This document shows, piece after piece, positions 33,544 through 42,037 of a stretch of 43,699 nucleotides of DNA (position 1 is its first letter; each line of letters begins with the position of its first letter). The stretch is from NCBI GenBank assembly GCA_023384675.1, contig JAHDVK010000036.1, positions 1 through 43,699 on the forward strand, read 5' to 3'. The position numbers and the translations under genes were made by a program. The notes beneath the pieces were generated by a model that was not told where the DNA came from, did no database searches, and saw only the letters and a program-made list of their open reading frames with translations. Source of the stretch: Bryobacteraceae bacterium (lineage in GTDB: Bacteria; Acidobacteriota; Terriglobia; Bryobacterales; Bryobacteraceae).

Positions 33544-33831
33544 ATGCCAGCGGTGGGCCTGCTGACGCTGGAGTTGAGGCTGGACCATTGTCATTCCCTC
33601 AAGGAGAAGCGCCACTGGGTTCGCGGCGTCAAAGACCGTCTGCGGAGTTCACACAACGTTGCAGTCAGCGAAGTGGCTGACCAGGAACTCTGGCAGAGTT
33701 CAGTGATCTGCGCCGTCACGGTTTCGCCTTCGCGGCAGAGGGCTGCCCAGGTGCTTGAAGCGGCTGAAGCGGCGGCGGCCGGGTTTCTCGGGCCGAATCT
33801 GGTGAGCGCGACGATCGAGTGGCTGGATTAG
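33544..33831 (+). CDS. ylxP: YlxP-like DUF503 protein
   Basis: A 95-residue protein of the DUF503/YlxP family. It has the characteristic SLKEKRHWVRGVKDRLRSSHNVAVSEVADQELWQSSVICAVTV in two pieces: the basic helix SLKEKRHWVRGVKDRLR and the AVSEVADQELWQ strand. It lies 13 nt after infB and before rbfA, the standard position. Family members are thought to help ribosome maturation alongside RbfA, but the role is not well established. Confidence 0.92.
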   Translation: MPAVGLLTLELRLDHCHSLKEKRHWVRGVKDRLRSSHNVAVSEVADQELWQSSVICAVTVSPSRQRAAQVLEAAEAAAAGFLGPNLVSATIEWLD

Positions 33832-33884
33832 GATGAACGCCGCATCTCAGGACATGGGTCGGGAAGACCAGCGAGGCCTCAGCG

Positions 33885-34238
33885 ATGGATGAACTGCGCA
33901 CACGGCGCGTCGCGGAGACGATGCGCGAGGAACTGAGCGAGTTGATCCGCTTCGAGTCCAGCGATCCGCGCCTGGCCGATGTGGACGTGACCGAGGTGGT
34001 CGTCGCCAGCGACCTGCGCCGGGCGGATGTGCTGGTGTCGCTGCCCGCGCAGGAACCCGCGCGGCAGGCGGCGCTGGAAGGTCTGGAGCATGCCCGCGGT
34101 TACCTGAAACGGCAGTTGTCGCAGCGGATCGAACTGCACCGGATGCCGGAACTGCGGTTCGTCGCCGCATCGGAAACCTCCGGAGCGCCCCTGGGGCGTG
34201 TTCTCCGCAGGCTGCGGCGCGGCCGGCCCCGCGAATAG
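33885..34238 (+). CDS. rbfA: 30S ribosome-binding factor RbfA
   Basis: A 117-residue KH-fold factor for late 30S maturation. Seen: TRRVAETMREELSELIRFESSDPRL at the N-terminus (in pieces TRRVAETMREELSELI and SSDPRLADVDVTEV), VASDLRRADVLVSL, and the C-terminal LKRQLSQRIELHRMPELRFV, all diagnostic. Last gene of the rimP operon here; truB, often next in other bacteria, is absent and apbE follows after 92 nt. Confidence 0.94.
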   Translation: MDELRTRRVAETMREELSELIRFESSDPRLADVDVTEVVVASDLRRADVLVSLPAQEPARQAALEGLEHARGYLKRQLSQRIELHRMPELRFVAASETSGAPLGRVLRRLRRGRPRE

Positions 34239-34330
34239 CATATCCCAAAGAAAACAGGCGATTTTATTGCCCGCCGCGCAGCGCGGTTGTAGGCTAAAGT
34301 AAGGGGCTTCGCGGCCCCGCCCTTTGGTTC

Positions 34331-35311
34331 ATGTTTGATCGACTCCTCAAAGCGTTGATTCTCGGCGGCTTGGCTGCTGTTCTGGCAGCCGCGGCCCCGT
34401 CTTTGATCCGGCTGGAACGGTCGATGGACGCCATGGGCGCCACCTACACCATCGCCGCCTACGGCCCCGAGCGCTTCGTGATGGAGTCGGCCATCGACGC
34501 CGCCTTTGAAGAAGTGGAGCGGCTCGACCATCTGCTGTCGAACTACCGCCCGGAGAGCGAGTGGAGCCGGGTGAACCGCGAAGCCGCCCACGGGCCGGTT
34601 GAGATCTCCGAAGAACTCTTTGCCCTGCTTCAGAAATGCCTGCATTACAGCCGCGCCAGCGAGGGGGCCTTCGACATCACCGTCGGGCCGCTGATGAAGC
34701 TCTGGGGATTCTACAAAGGCCAGGGCCGGATTCCCCGGCGGGCGGAGATCCGCACCGTCCAGAGCCGCATCGGATATCAGCACATTCAGCTCGACCCCGG
34801 GCGCCGTACCGTGCGCTTCCTGAAGCGAGTGGAAATGGACCCCGGCGGCATCGGCAAGGGCTACGCGGTGGACCGCATGGCCGAAGTTCTGCACCGCCAT
34901 GGCCTGACCAGCGCCATCATCTCCTCCGGCCGTTCCTCGATCTATGCCATCGGCGCCCCGCCCAATGAGCCGCGCGGCTGGCGCGTCACCATCCCTCATC
35001 CGCGCGACCCGCGCCGCAATGTGGCCGAATATTACCTCAAAAATCACTCGATGAGCACCTCCGGCACCACCGAAAAGTTCTTCGCCATAGGGCGGCGCAC
35101 TTACTCGCACATTATGGACCCCCGCTCCGGGCGGCCCGCCGAGGGCATGCTGCAGGTGTCGGTACTGGCGCCGAAGACCATCGACAGCGAGGCGTGGACC
35201 AAACCCTATTTCGTACTCGGCCGCCAGTGGGCCGCCCGTCACAAGCCACCAGAGTTTACCGTCTTCCTCTGCGAAGACAGAACGGAGATCGCATGCGTGT
35301 CCCTCCCATGA
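34331..35311 (+). CDS. apbE: FAD:protein FMN transferase ApbE
   Basis: A 326-residue exported transferase that attaches FMN covalently to Thr/Ser of flavoproteins outside the cytoplasm. It has a signal peptide (LLKALILGGLAAVLAAAAP, no lipobox Cys), LLSNYRPESEWSRVNREA, GAFDITVGPLMKLWGF, VEMDPGGIGKGYAVDRM (FAD/Mg site), STSGTTEKFF and YSHIMDPRSGRP (metal site). All family motifs are present. No acceptor protein (Nqr or Rnf subunit) is in the window. It overlaps the hemE start by 19 bp, so it is probably co-translated with the haem genes. Confidence 0.93.
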   Translation: MFDRLLKALILGGLAAVLAAAAPSLIRLERSMDAMGATYTIAAYGPERFVMESAIDAAFEEVERLDHLLSNYRPESEWSRVNREAAHGPVEISEELFALLQKCLHYSRASEGAFDITVGPLMKLWGFYKGQGRIPRRAEIRTVQSRIGYQHIQLDPGRRTVRFLKRVEMDPGGIGKGYAVDRMAEVLHRHGLTSAIISSGRSSIYAIGAPPNEPRGWRVTIPHPRDPRRNVAEYYLKNHSMSTSGTTEKFFAIGRRTYSHIMDPRSGRPAEGMLQVSVLAPKTIDSEAWTKPYFVLGRQWAARHKPPEFTVFLCEDRTEIACVSLP

Positions 35312-36330
35312 ATAGCCGCTTTCTTGATGCCTGCCGCCGCCGTCCCACCGACGTCCGCCCGGTCTGGTTTATGCGCCAGGCAGGCCGCTACATGAAGCAA
35401 TACCGCGATATTCGCGCCAAGCACACCATCCTGGAGATCTGTAAACGTCCGGATCTCGCCGCGCAAGTCACCCTGCAGCCCATCGAGGTGCTCGACGTCG
35501 ACGCCGCGATCATCTTCGCCGATCTGCTTCTGCCGGTGGAGCCGATGGGACTCAAGCTCGAGTTCGTTGCGGGCGAAGGTCCGGTGATCGACAATCCCGT
35601 GCGAACCTCTCATGATGTGGACACGCTTTCCACCACAAATACCGACGATCTCGGTTACGTGGGCGAATCCATCCAGATGGTGGCGCGCTCGCTTGCGGGG
35701 AAAGTGCCCGTGATCGGTTTCGTGGGCGCTCCCTTCACCGTCGCCAGCTACATGATCGAAGGCGGCGCGTCCCGTCATTTTCTCAACACAAAGAAAATGA
35801 TGTACCGGGATGAGACGCTGTGGCGCCGGCTGATGGGTAAATTGGTGGACGTGCTGGCGCCTTTCGCCGTCATGCAGGTGGCGGGCGGCGCGCGCGCCAT
35901 CCAGGTGTTCGATTCCTGGGTCGGCGCCCTCGGCGCGGACGACTACGTGCGCTACGTGGCGCCCTATTCCCGCGCCCTGATCGAACGAATCCGCTCGAGC
36001 GGCGTGCCCGTGATCCACTTCGGCACCGGCTGCGCGGGCTACTTCCGCGAACTCCACGCCGCCGGCGGCGACGTCATGGGCGTCGATTGGCGCCTCAACA
36101 TCGACCAGGCGTGGATGGACATCTCCTACCGCTCGGCGATTCAAGGTAACCTCGATCCCGCCTCGCTCTTCGCGCCCCTTCCGGAGCTGAAGCAGAAGGT
36201 GCATGAGCTATTGAAACGCACCGGCACCCGCCCCGGCCACATCTTTAACCTCGGGCACGGCATCCTGCCCGAGACGCCGGTCGATAACGTCCGCGCCGTG
36301 GTCCAGATGGTCCGCGAATTTAAGCCCTGA
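35293..36330 (+). CDS. hemE: Uroporphyrinogen decarboxylase HemE
   Basis: Converts uroporphyrinogen III to coproporphyrinogen III. About 345 residues. The URO-D signature VWFMRQAGRYMKQYRDIR near the N-terminus is intact, with the Arg and Asp residues of the active site, followed by FADLLLPVEPMGL, VIGFVGAPFTVASYMIEGG (second signature) and the C-terminal ILPETPVDNVRAVVQMVRE. The start at 35293 has GGAG 5 nt upstream; ATG 35308 forms ATGA with the apbE stop and is an alternative. hemG follows after 12 nt. Confidence 0.95.
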   Translation: MRVPPMNSRFLDACRRRPTDVRPVWFMRQAGRYMKQYRDIRAKHTILEICKRPDLAAQVTLQPIEVLDVDAAIIFADLLLPVEPMGLKLEFVAGEGPVIDNPVRTSHDVDTLSTTNTDDLGYVGESIQMVARSLAGKVPVIGFVGAPFTVASYMIEGGASRHFLNTKKMMYRDETLWRRLMGKLVDVLAPFAVMQVAGGARAIQVFDSWVGALGADDYVRYVAPYSRALIERIRSSGVPVIHFGTGCAGYFRELHAAGGDVMGVDWRLNIDQAWMDISYRSAIQGNLDPASLFAPLPELKQKVHELLKRTGTRPGHIFNLGHGILPETPVDNVRAVVQMVREFKP

Positions 36331-36342
36331 GCGTGAAGGACC

Positions 36343-37722
36343 GTGCGTGAGGCCATCGTCATCGGCGGGGGGATCACCGGCCTTTCGGCGGCGTATGAGT
36401 TCGTCATGGCCGGCGCCCACCCCACCCTGATCGATCCCTCGCCGCGACTGGGTGGTGTGATTCAGACCGGCGTCGTCGAGGGCTGCGTCCTCGAAGAGGG
36501 CCCCGACAGCTTCCTCACGGCCAAGCCCGCGGCCGCCGAGTTGATCCGCGAAATCGGACTGGGCGGCGAGCTGATCTCCTCGAACGATCATGCCCGGGTC
36601 ACCTACCTCGTGAAGGGCGGCCGGCTCGTCGCCATGCCGGACGGCCTGATGATGATGATCCCGACGAAGGTGCTGCCCGTGGCCGTCAGCCCCCTGCTGA
36701 GCTGGTCCACCAAGTTCCGGATGGGCTTCGAATACTTCCGCCGCCCACCCGCCGGCACACCCCCCGACCGCACCGTCGCCGACTTCATTCGCGAACACTA
36801 CGGCCAGGAGACGGTGGACTATCTCGCCGAACCCCTCCTTTCGGGCGTCTATGGCGGTTCGGTGGAGCGGCTGAGCGTCAACAGCGTCCTGCCCCGCTTC
36901 GTCGAACTCGAGCGCAAGCACGGCAGCCTGACCCGCGGCGTGCTCGCCGCCCGCGCCGCCCGCCGGGGCCATGCCACGCAGGAGGAACCGCTCTTCCAGA
37001 CCCTCCGCGGCGGATTGGCGCAGCTCACCGCGGCCCTGGAAAAGATCGTCCGTCCGGCGGCCGAAGTGATCGAAGGACGCGTGGAAGCGGCGGAACGCGC
37101 CGGCGGGCATTACCGCGTGCGCGTGAATGGCGAATGGCTCGAAACCCGCAATGTGATCGGCGCTTGCCCGGCCTGGGCAATGGGAGACCTGCTCGGCCCC
37201 GTCCATGCCGAACTGGGCGCCTTGCTGCGCGGCATCGATTACAGCTCTTCGCTTACGCTCGCCCTCGGCTACCGCGCTGCCGATTGCGGGCCGCTGCCGC
37301 CCGGCTTCGGCTTCCTCGTGCCCGCGCGCGAGCGCCGCATCCTCACCGCCTGCACCTTCGTCGGCGCAAAGTTCCCCAATCGCGTGCCCGAGTCCCACGT
37401 CGTGCTGCGGTGCTTCCTCGGCGGCGCGGGCCAGGAACACGTGCTGGACCTGGATGACGGCGCGATCGTCGAAGCCGTGCAAGAAGACCTGCGCCTGCTG
37501 CTCGGCTGGCGCTCCGAACCAGCCTTCACCCGGATCGCGCGCTGGCGCCGCAGCATGGCGCAGTACGAAGTGGGCCACGCCGCGCGCATCGAGCGCATGG
37601 AGCGGATACTCGCCGCGCTGCCCGGCCTCTTTCTCGCGGGCAACGCCTACTCCGGCATCGGTATCCCGGACTGCGTCCGCACGGGCCGCGCCGCCGCCTG
37701 CGCCGCGCTGAGCCGCCGGTAA
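36343..37722 (+). CDS. hemG: HemY-type protoporphyrinogen/coproporphyrinogen oxidase
   Basis: A 459-residue FAD enzyme oxidising (copro- or proto-)porphyrinogen IX, of the oxygen-dependent HemY type. FAD motif VIGGGITGLSAAYE at 6-19, then GGVIQTGVVEGCVLEEGPDSFL, a hallmark of this family. The centre carries PLLSGVYGGSVERLSVNSVLPR (in pieces PLLSGVYGGSVERLS), and the end has GLFLAGNAYSGIGIPDCVRTG, the C-terminal FAD signature. The start is GTG 36343 with AAGGA upstream. Whether it acts on coproporphyrinogen (as in Gram-positives) or protoporphyrinogen cannot be told from sequence alone. It follows hemE in an operon. Confidence 0.93.
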   Translation: MREAIVIGGGITGLSAAYEFVMAGAHPTLIDPSPRLGGVIQTGVVEGCVLEEGPDSFLTAKPAAAELIREIGLGGELISSNDHARVTYLVKGGRLVAMPDGLMMMIPTKVLPVAVSPLLSWSTKFRMGFEYFRRPPAGTPPDRTVADFIREHYGQETVDYLAEPLLSGVYGGSVERLSVNSVLPRFVELERKHGSLTRGVLAARAARRGHATQEEPLFQTLRGGLAQLTAALEKIVRPAAEVIEGRVEAAERAGGHYRVRVNGEWLETRNVIGACPAWAMGDLLGPVHAELGALLRGIDYSSSLTLALGYRAADCGPLPPGFGFLVPARERRILTACTFVGAKFPNRVPESHVVLRCFLGGAGQEHVLDLDDGAIVEAVQEDLRLLLGWRSEPAFTRIARWRRSMAQYEVGHAARIERMERILAALPGLFLAGNAYSGIGIPDCVRTGRAAACAALSRR

Positions 37723-37776
37723 GCGCGGCCCCAGCGTCCGGGGGCGGATATACTTGCAGCAGCGACGGAATCAGAC

Positions 37777-38742
37777 ATGAAGATCCCATTCAATCCTTCG
37801 GTTTACGAGCACGCTGCGCGGTTCGCCGGCCGCTCGCCGTGGGACACCTCGCGTGATCCCGGCCTGATGCTTCAAGGCCACCGCGACGCCTGGCTCGAAT
37901 ACCGCCATTCGCCCATCGTAGTCGGCATCGACATTTACAACCTCGAGCCGGAAGCCTACGGCGCGCGCGTCCACGACCCCGGCGAGGAGGGCATCCCCGC
38001 GATCCTGGAACCGCTGTTTTCCAGCCTCGACGAAGCTCTTGGCATCCCGCCGTTCGACCCCCGCCGCGACGGCCGTATCGCCATGGTCATCGATACCGGC
38101 AGGCGCCTGAAAGCGGCGCTGCCTGAGGCCGATGTCCGCATCCCGATCGCCGGTCCGTTCTCCATCGCATTCAACCTGCGCGGCATCACTGAGCTTTGTG
38201 AGGACGTGGCGCTGCGGCCCGCCGATACCGCACGCTGGCTCATGCAACTGGCGGAAAACCAGACGGTGTTTTCCCGCGCCGTGATCGATGCGGGCCTCGA
38301 TGTCGCGTTCTTCGAATCCGCCGCCGCGCCGCCACTGCTTTCGCCGCGCCTGTTCCGCGTGGTGGAGCTGCCTGCACTCAAGCGGATTCTCGAAACCACC
38401 GCGGCCATCGCGGGCCACCCGGTACCCTGCATCATGGGCGGCGATACCGTGAAAATCCTCGACGATCTGCTCGCCACCGGCACCGGCTACGTCGTCTGCA
38501 ACATCGAAACGGACCAGCAGCGCTTCGTGGACCGCCTCTGCGCCACCCACCCCCATGTGAACGTCCGCATCAATATGGACCCGCGCATCGTCGCCTGCCA
38601 CGAACCGGACCGCATCCGCGCCGAAGTGGACCGCATTCTCGCCATCGCCGCCGGCCGTCCGAACTGCCTCATGGGCACCGGCTGCCTGCCGCTCGAAACG
38701 CCCCCCTCCAACATCCGCTTCATTCGTGAATACCTTGCCTGA
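37777..38742 (+). CDS. URO-D-fold protein, possible corrinoid methyltransferase partner
   Basis: A 321-residue member of the uroporphyrinogen decarboxylase superfamily, but lacking the HemE signature (no FMRQAGR). The fold is visible in IPIAGPFSIAFNLRG, PVPCIMGGDTVKILDDLLATG and the C-terminal LMGTGCLPLETPPSNIRFI. In methyltransferase members (MtaA/CmuA type) a Cys and a late Cys bind zinc; here C in PCIMGGD and C in GTGCLPL occupy comparable positions. It may transfer methyl groups from a corrinoid protein, or serve another role. It lies 54 nt after hemG with a -10-like TATACT at 37749-37754. No corrinoid protein gene is nearby. Confidence 0.8.
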   Translation: MKIPFNPSVYEHAARFAGRSPWDTSRDPGLMLQGHRDAWLEYRHSPIVVGIDIYNLEPEAYGARVHDPGEEGIPAILEPLFSSLDEALGIPPFDPRRDGRIAMVIDTGRRLKAALPEADVRIPIAGPFSIAFNLRGITELCEDVALRPADTARWLMQLAENQTVFSRAVIDAGLDVAFFESAAAPPLLSPRLFRVVELPALKRILETTAAIAGHPVPCIMGGDTVKILDDLLATGTGYVVCNIETDQQRFVDRLCATHPHVNVRINMDPRIVACHEPDRIRAEVDRILAIAAGRPNCLMGTGCLPLETPPSNIRFIREYLA

Positions 38743-38935
38743 CATCCAGGCGCAGGCCGGCTGGACTCCGTCCGCGCCAACCGGGGCAATCATTGGAGGC
38801 GTGGACAGTGCGGGCGGGCGAGGCGATCCGGTGCGCAAAGGCGGCCGATGCACGCTCGCGATTCGCTCAACCTGCCGGGCCTCCCGGCGCGCAAAAACAA
38901 AAATTGCATGAAATGTAAGTGCGCCTCCAACAGCC

Positions 38936-39131
38936 TCACTGCACGACGGGCTGCGGCATGCGATACAGCACGTAGTCGCGCCTCCATTCGATCTTCGGCC
39001 GGTCGAAGCGCCCCCCGCTGAACTGAAGGCGGCGGTGGCTTTCTTCGATGATCAGGCGGCAACGTCCGCCCCGGCCGTTCTTTCGCCGCGATGAGCACGA
39101 AGGAGGCGGAGCGGGGGGCAAATTCAAGCAT
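38936..39131 (-). pseudogene. Decayed 3' remnant of an unknown coding sequence
   Basis: On the minus strand two adjacent frames carry natural-looking protein. One gives LEFAPRSASFVLIAAKERPG from about 39128, and the other continues with LIIEESHRRLQFSGGRF and then RPKIEWRRDYVLYRMPQP to a stop at 38936. Joined by a frameshift near 39065 they read as the C-terminus of a longer protein whose 5' part is missing; a CCGGGACAG-type repeat begins 18 nt beyond the break. The family is not recognised. The rest of the 38743-39538 gap holds no other gene that I can support, only repeats. Confidence 0.4.
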
Positions 39132-39148
39132 CTAGCGAACGGCTCGCC

Positions 39149-39170
39149 TCAGACTGTCCCGGCGCAGCCC
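39149..39170 (-). repeat. Dispersed CCGGGACAG-type repeat, partial copy
   Basis: Read on the minus strand the segment begins GGGCTGCGCCGGGACAGTCT, a one-mismatch version of the CCGGGACAGCCTG core also found at 40311, 40499 (inverted) and 43655. It sits at the broken end of the gene remnant at 38936-39131. Confidence 0.5.
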
Positions 39171-39327
39171 CAATCACTTCATCTCGAATCTGAGCGCCGC
39201 CGGGCAACGGGGAGCATCCAGGCCGAAAGTGGATCCTCGCCCGCCGAGGTGGATGAATGCAAGCAGATAGCAACCCCGGCGCAACAGGGCGGCATTTGAG
39301 TACCTTTCAGATCCAGCGGCCTGCCTG

Positions 39328-39373
39328 GAGTTTGGTGATTGAGTGTACGTCCCCGAAACCCCCGAAACCCGGA
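39328..39373 (+). repeat. 46-nt repeat, left copy of an inverted pair
   Basis: GGAGTTTGGTGATTGAGTG followed by a short variable part and CCCCGAAACCCCGAAACCC. The reverse complement recurs at 43392-43437 with the first 19 nt identical and a one-base difference in the C-run. The pair encloses 4.0 kb containing three minus-strand genes. Confidence 0.85.
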
Positions 39374-39538
39374 ATGACCTGACGCGCGGGCGAAGAAGCC
39401 GCCTTCCTCCGCGTCGCGGCTCGCGAAGATCCATAAACTCAGGATCCCCGAAGGGGTTCGCGCGGGCCCACGAGCGTCGCGCGTGGGCGAATTGCGGCGG
39501 GTGTTAAGTGCGGGGTAGCATCAGGTGGCGGCTGAAAT

Positions 39539-40204
39539 CTACACGCGGCGGCGGAGCCAGACGATCGACAGGCCCAACCCGATGAGTGCGAAAGTGGACG
39601 GTTCCGGAATCTCCGCACTCCCGTAAAGCTCGAACGCGCCGGCGCCCGACGAGAGCGTGAACGAGGGATTCGTGATATTGCTGGACACGGCCCGGAAGCC
39701 CGGCGCCGCGGCTTCCTGCCAGGCTACGGTGGTTCCGTCCGGGTTACCGCCCCACATCCCTTCGAGAAGCGCCAGCCAGTAGTTTCCGGCGCCGAGTAGC
39801 GGAGAAGGGCTGAAGACGGCATCCACCTGAAAAATCTCGCGCCCCGTGCCCGACAGGAGGCCAGTCGAGACGACGGCGGGCGCCAGGTCAGTGCCGCTGA
39901 AGAGGATCGTTCCGGGGAGGCTGGAAACGTCGCTATATATGGCCCAACTCAGCACTCCGGAGAAATTGTCCGCGGCGCCATCCAGGACGCCGGACTGTGC
40001 ACGGTCCGCCATCCAGAAGCGCAGTCCCGTCACGCTTGTGGGCTCGCCGACAGTGAACACGTTCGCACTGACGAAGTTCGTGAAATCATAGTTGTTCCCC
40101 GCCTGGGCGAAGTTCTGGATATAGAACGGCGCGGCGAGGATCCCGCTTGACAAAGCCATCAGCAGGATGGACAGAATCGCAATCCGTCTCAGCAAAGGAC
40201 ACAT
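39539..40204 (-). CDS. PEP-CTERM sorted secreted protein
   Basis: A 221-residue exported protein. Signal peptide: RRIAILSILLMALSSGILAA. The middle is a beta-rich domain (VSANVFTVGEPTSVTGLRFW, YWLALLEGMWGG). The C-terminus has the PEP-CTERM sorting signal: EIPEPSTFALIGLGL, a short hydrophobic helix, then RRRV. Exosortase recognises this signal, and its gene is not in the window. The start at 40204 is fixed by GGAGGAGGAACC immediately upstream. Such proteins usually go to the cell surface or extracellular matrix. The central domain is not assigned. Confidence 0.9.
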   Translation of the reverse strand: MCPLLRRIAILSILLMALSSGILAAPFYIQNFAQAGNNYDFTNFVSANVFTVGEPTSVTGLRFWMADRAQSGVLDGAADNFSGVLSWAIYSDVSSLPGTILFSGTDLAPAVVSTGLLSGTGREIFQVDAVFSPSPLLGAGNYWLALLEGMWGGNPDGTTVAWQEAAAPGFRAVSSNITNPSFTLSSGAGAFELYGSAEIPEPSTFALIGLGLSIVWLRRRV

Positions 40205-40724
40205 GGTTCCTCCTCCAATACCGTGAGGGCCAAGTATACCCGCAAAAGCCGCCCAGAGCAAGGCTCAGGGCCAAAAAAACGACGGCGCAGCTAGGGCGCA
40301 GCCCGGCAGCCCGGGACAGCCTGCCCTGCCCCAGAGCACTTTTCTACGAATTCGTAAGCGACTGAAAATACGAGCACTTCCGGCGCACGAGGCACCCACG
40401 AACGTCGCGACGGCTGCGCAACCCGGGGCACCGCTGCGAAGAAGTGCTTTTGAATCAGTTAGATCTAAAAAGTGCTGTGGGACGGGTCAGGCTGTCCCGG
40501 CGCGACCGGCGCGACCTGACAGCATCGCAAAGGAACCCTTTGACTCCGGCTTGTACGATCGTACCGACATGCCCGAAGGCGGCGAAGACGAATGAGGGCA
40601 GGCTACGAACCTGCAATGATCCAGCGCCACAACTGGAGACACGCTCGCGCCACGTTCTCGCGGCATTCGGCGCTGCGCCGGCCCAAACCGCTTGCCGAAT
40701 CAGGAGGCCGGCGACCTGTCCCAT
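40205..40724. other. Intergenic region with repeats, no supported gene
   Basis: About 520 bp between two same-strand genes. It holds the nested inverted-repeat unit at 40311-40499. Beyond it (40500-40724) lie a GTACGATCGTAC palindrome near 40553 and short GCAGG/CCTGC repeats, with no open frame of natural composition and no clear terminator. Confidence 0.6.
40311..40499. repeat. About 190-bp nested inverted-repeat unit, MITE-like
   Basis: The outer arms are 40311-40343 and 40467-40499 (reverse complement), matching at 29 of 33 positions: CCGGGACAGCCTG, a variable middle, then AGCACTTTT. Inner arms AGCACTTC (40373-40380) and GAAGTGCT (40441-40448) are also inverted. Perfect palindromes TACGAATTCGTA (40345-40356) and TTAGATCTAA (40459-40468) sit just inside the outer arms. 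It has no coding capacity. It could be a miniature transposable element or two facing extragenic repeats. Confidence 0.7.
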
Positions 40725-41870
40725 CTACTGCGACAATCTGACGAGAATACTCTCATTTTCGTAATAGACGCTGTTCCCGTCCACCTTGAAGTAAGTGGTC
40801 CCCCATTTATCCACATACTGCTTTTCTCGGTTCACCCGGTGTTGCCACCGCACCTGACCCGTCGCTAAGTCCAGAGCGTACAGAAAGCCTTGCCGGTTCG
40901 CCGCGGTCTTCGGCTGCTCGAGGTTCGCGACGAAATACACTACGCCGTCCGCAAACTCCATCATCTTCAGAGCATTCTGATCCGGGAAGTTGCCCTTAAA
41001 CTCGAACTCCTGCCGCCCATCGGCCAGATTCCATCCCACCAGCGCCTCCTCGAAAATTGAGTACACGCGCTTGCCGTGAATACCTGGAGGCGACAGTGGC
41101 CGCCGGTACTCCCGGCCATCCACCATCCTGTCAACCACTTTCCGCCAACGCTCCACACCCGTCCGGGCATCGACTCCAAAGATCACATTGTCTGAGACCA
41201 CCGACACCATCCCCTCCCCCACGGCCGGTCGCGACACGCAGGCCCCCGTCCTGTCGTTGGGCCGTTCCTTTGCAGCGAAGCGCCAGACCTCCTTCCCCGT
41301 GACGGCATCCAAGGCCCACAGGAAGACGCCCTGCCCTGGAGAATCACGCTCCCCGCCGCCATAGAGGACCATACCGCCGAAGGCCACTGGCGTGGTCGGG
41401 CAGGAGCCCAGGTATCCACCGGGAAGATACTCGTGAGACCAGAGGAGTTTTCCCGTGGCCGCGTCATAGGCCCACATCTTGCCGTGATCGCCAACCACGA
41501 ACAACCGTCCGCCATCGAGCAGCAGATCCGCGCGCGTGGAGTTTTCACCCTCGGCTGCCTTCCACAAGAGCTTTCCCGTCTTCACATCAAACGCGCACAC
41601 CCCAACTCCACCATTCACTGTGTAAACCAGCCGCCCATCCGTCACGGGCCCCGACTTCATCTGCCCCGGCGCGCGCCACAAGAGCTTCCCCGTCCCGGCA
41701 TCGAATCCAAACGTCCCGCCCCTGCCGGTGATGTTGCCCGACACCACCACCCCACCGGCCACCACCATCTTTCCGAAGTCGCGAAAGCCTGGCCTCGCTT
41801 CCCAAACGATCTTCTGGGCCGGCGCCAAAAGCGGCAGCAGCATCCCCAATACAAGCGGAAGGCTTCTCAT
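40725..41870 (-). CDS. Secreted PQQ-like beta-propeller protein
   Basis: A 381-residue exported protein. Signal peptide: RSLPLVLGMLLPLLAPAQ. The body is built from PQQ-like propeller repeats with the AxDxxTGKxLW pattern: FGFDAGTGKLLWR, CAFDVKTGKLLWK, WAYDAATGKLLWS, WALDAVTGKEVWR, FGVDARTGVERWR and YALDLATGQVRWQ, which gives at least six blades. Such propellers (as in BamB) bind proteins; PQQ binding itself is not shown. The start at 41870 was chosen for the signal peptide; a 43-residue extension has poor composition. Weak Shine-Dalgarno (CCGGGG). Confidence 0.85.
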   Translation of the reverse strand: MRSLPLVLGMLLPLLAPAQKIVWEARPGFRDFGKMVVAGGVVVSGNITGRGGTFGFDAGTGKLLWRAPGQMKSGPVTDGRLVYTVNGGVGVCAFDVKTGKLLWKAAEGENSTRADLLLDGGRLFVVGDHGKMWAYDAATGKLLWSHEYLPGGYLGSCPTTPVAFGGMVLYGGGERDSPGQGVFLWALDAVTGKEVWRFAAKERPNDRTGACVSRPAVGEGMVSVVSDNVIFGVDARTGVERWRKVVDRMVDGREYRRPLSPPGIHGKRVYSIFEEALVGWNLADGRQEFEFKGNFPDQNALKMMEFADGVVYFVANLEQPKTAANRQGFLYALDLATGQVRWQHRVNREKQYVDKWGTTYFKVDGNSVYYENESILVRLSQ

Positions 41871-42037
41871 CCCCGGCAGTCTAGCATGCTCGAGGGCGGC
41901 GACCTGCGCAGGCGCCACCCGGAGCACAGGAGAGTTCCAGCTTCGCGACCCGGAGCCAGCGGATGGAGGGCAGGATATACCCAGCCGGGTTGAAGCCACC
42001 CCCTAACGGGGCCAGTTCGACAGGCGGTGCGGTCACC

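Noticed and set aside
34100-35242. 380-codon minus-strand open frame opposite rbfA and apbE.
   Set aside because: All ApbE motifs are on the plus strand; the minus frame has shadow-like Gly/His/Arg composition.
36208-37578. 456-codon minus-strand open frame opposite hemG.
   Set aside because: The plus strand encodes a full HemY-type oxidase with both FAD signatures.
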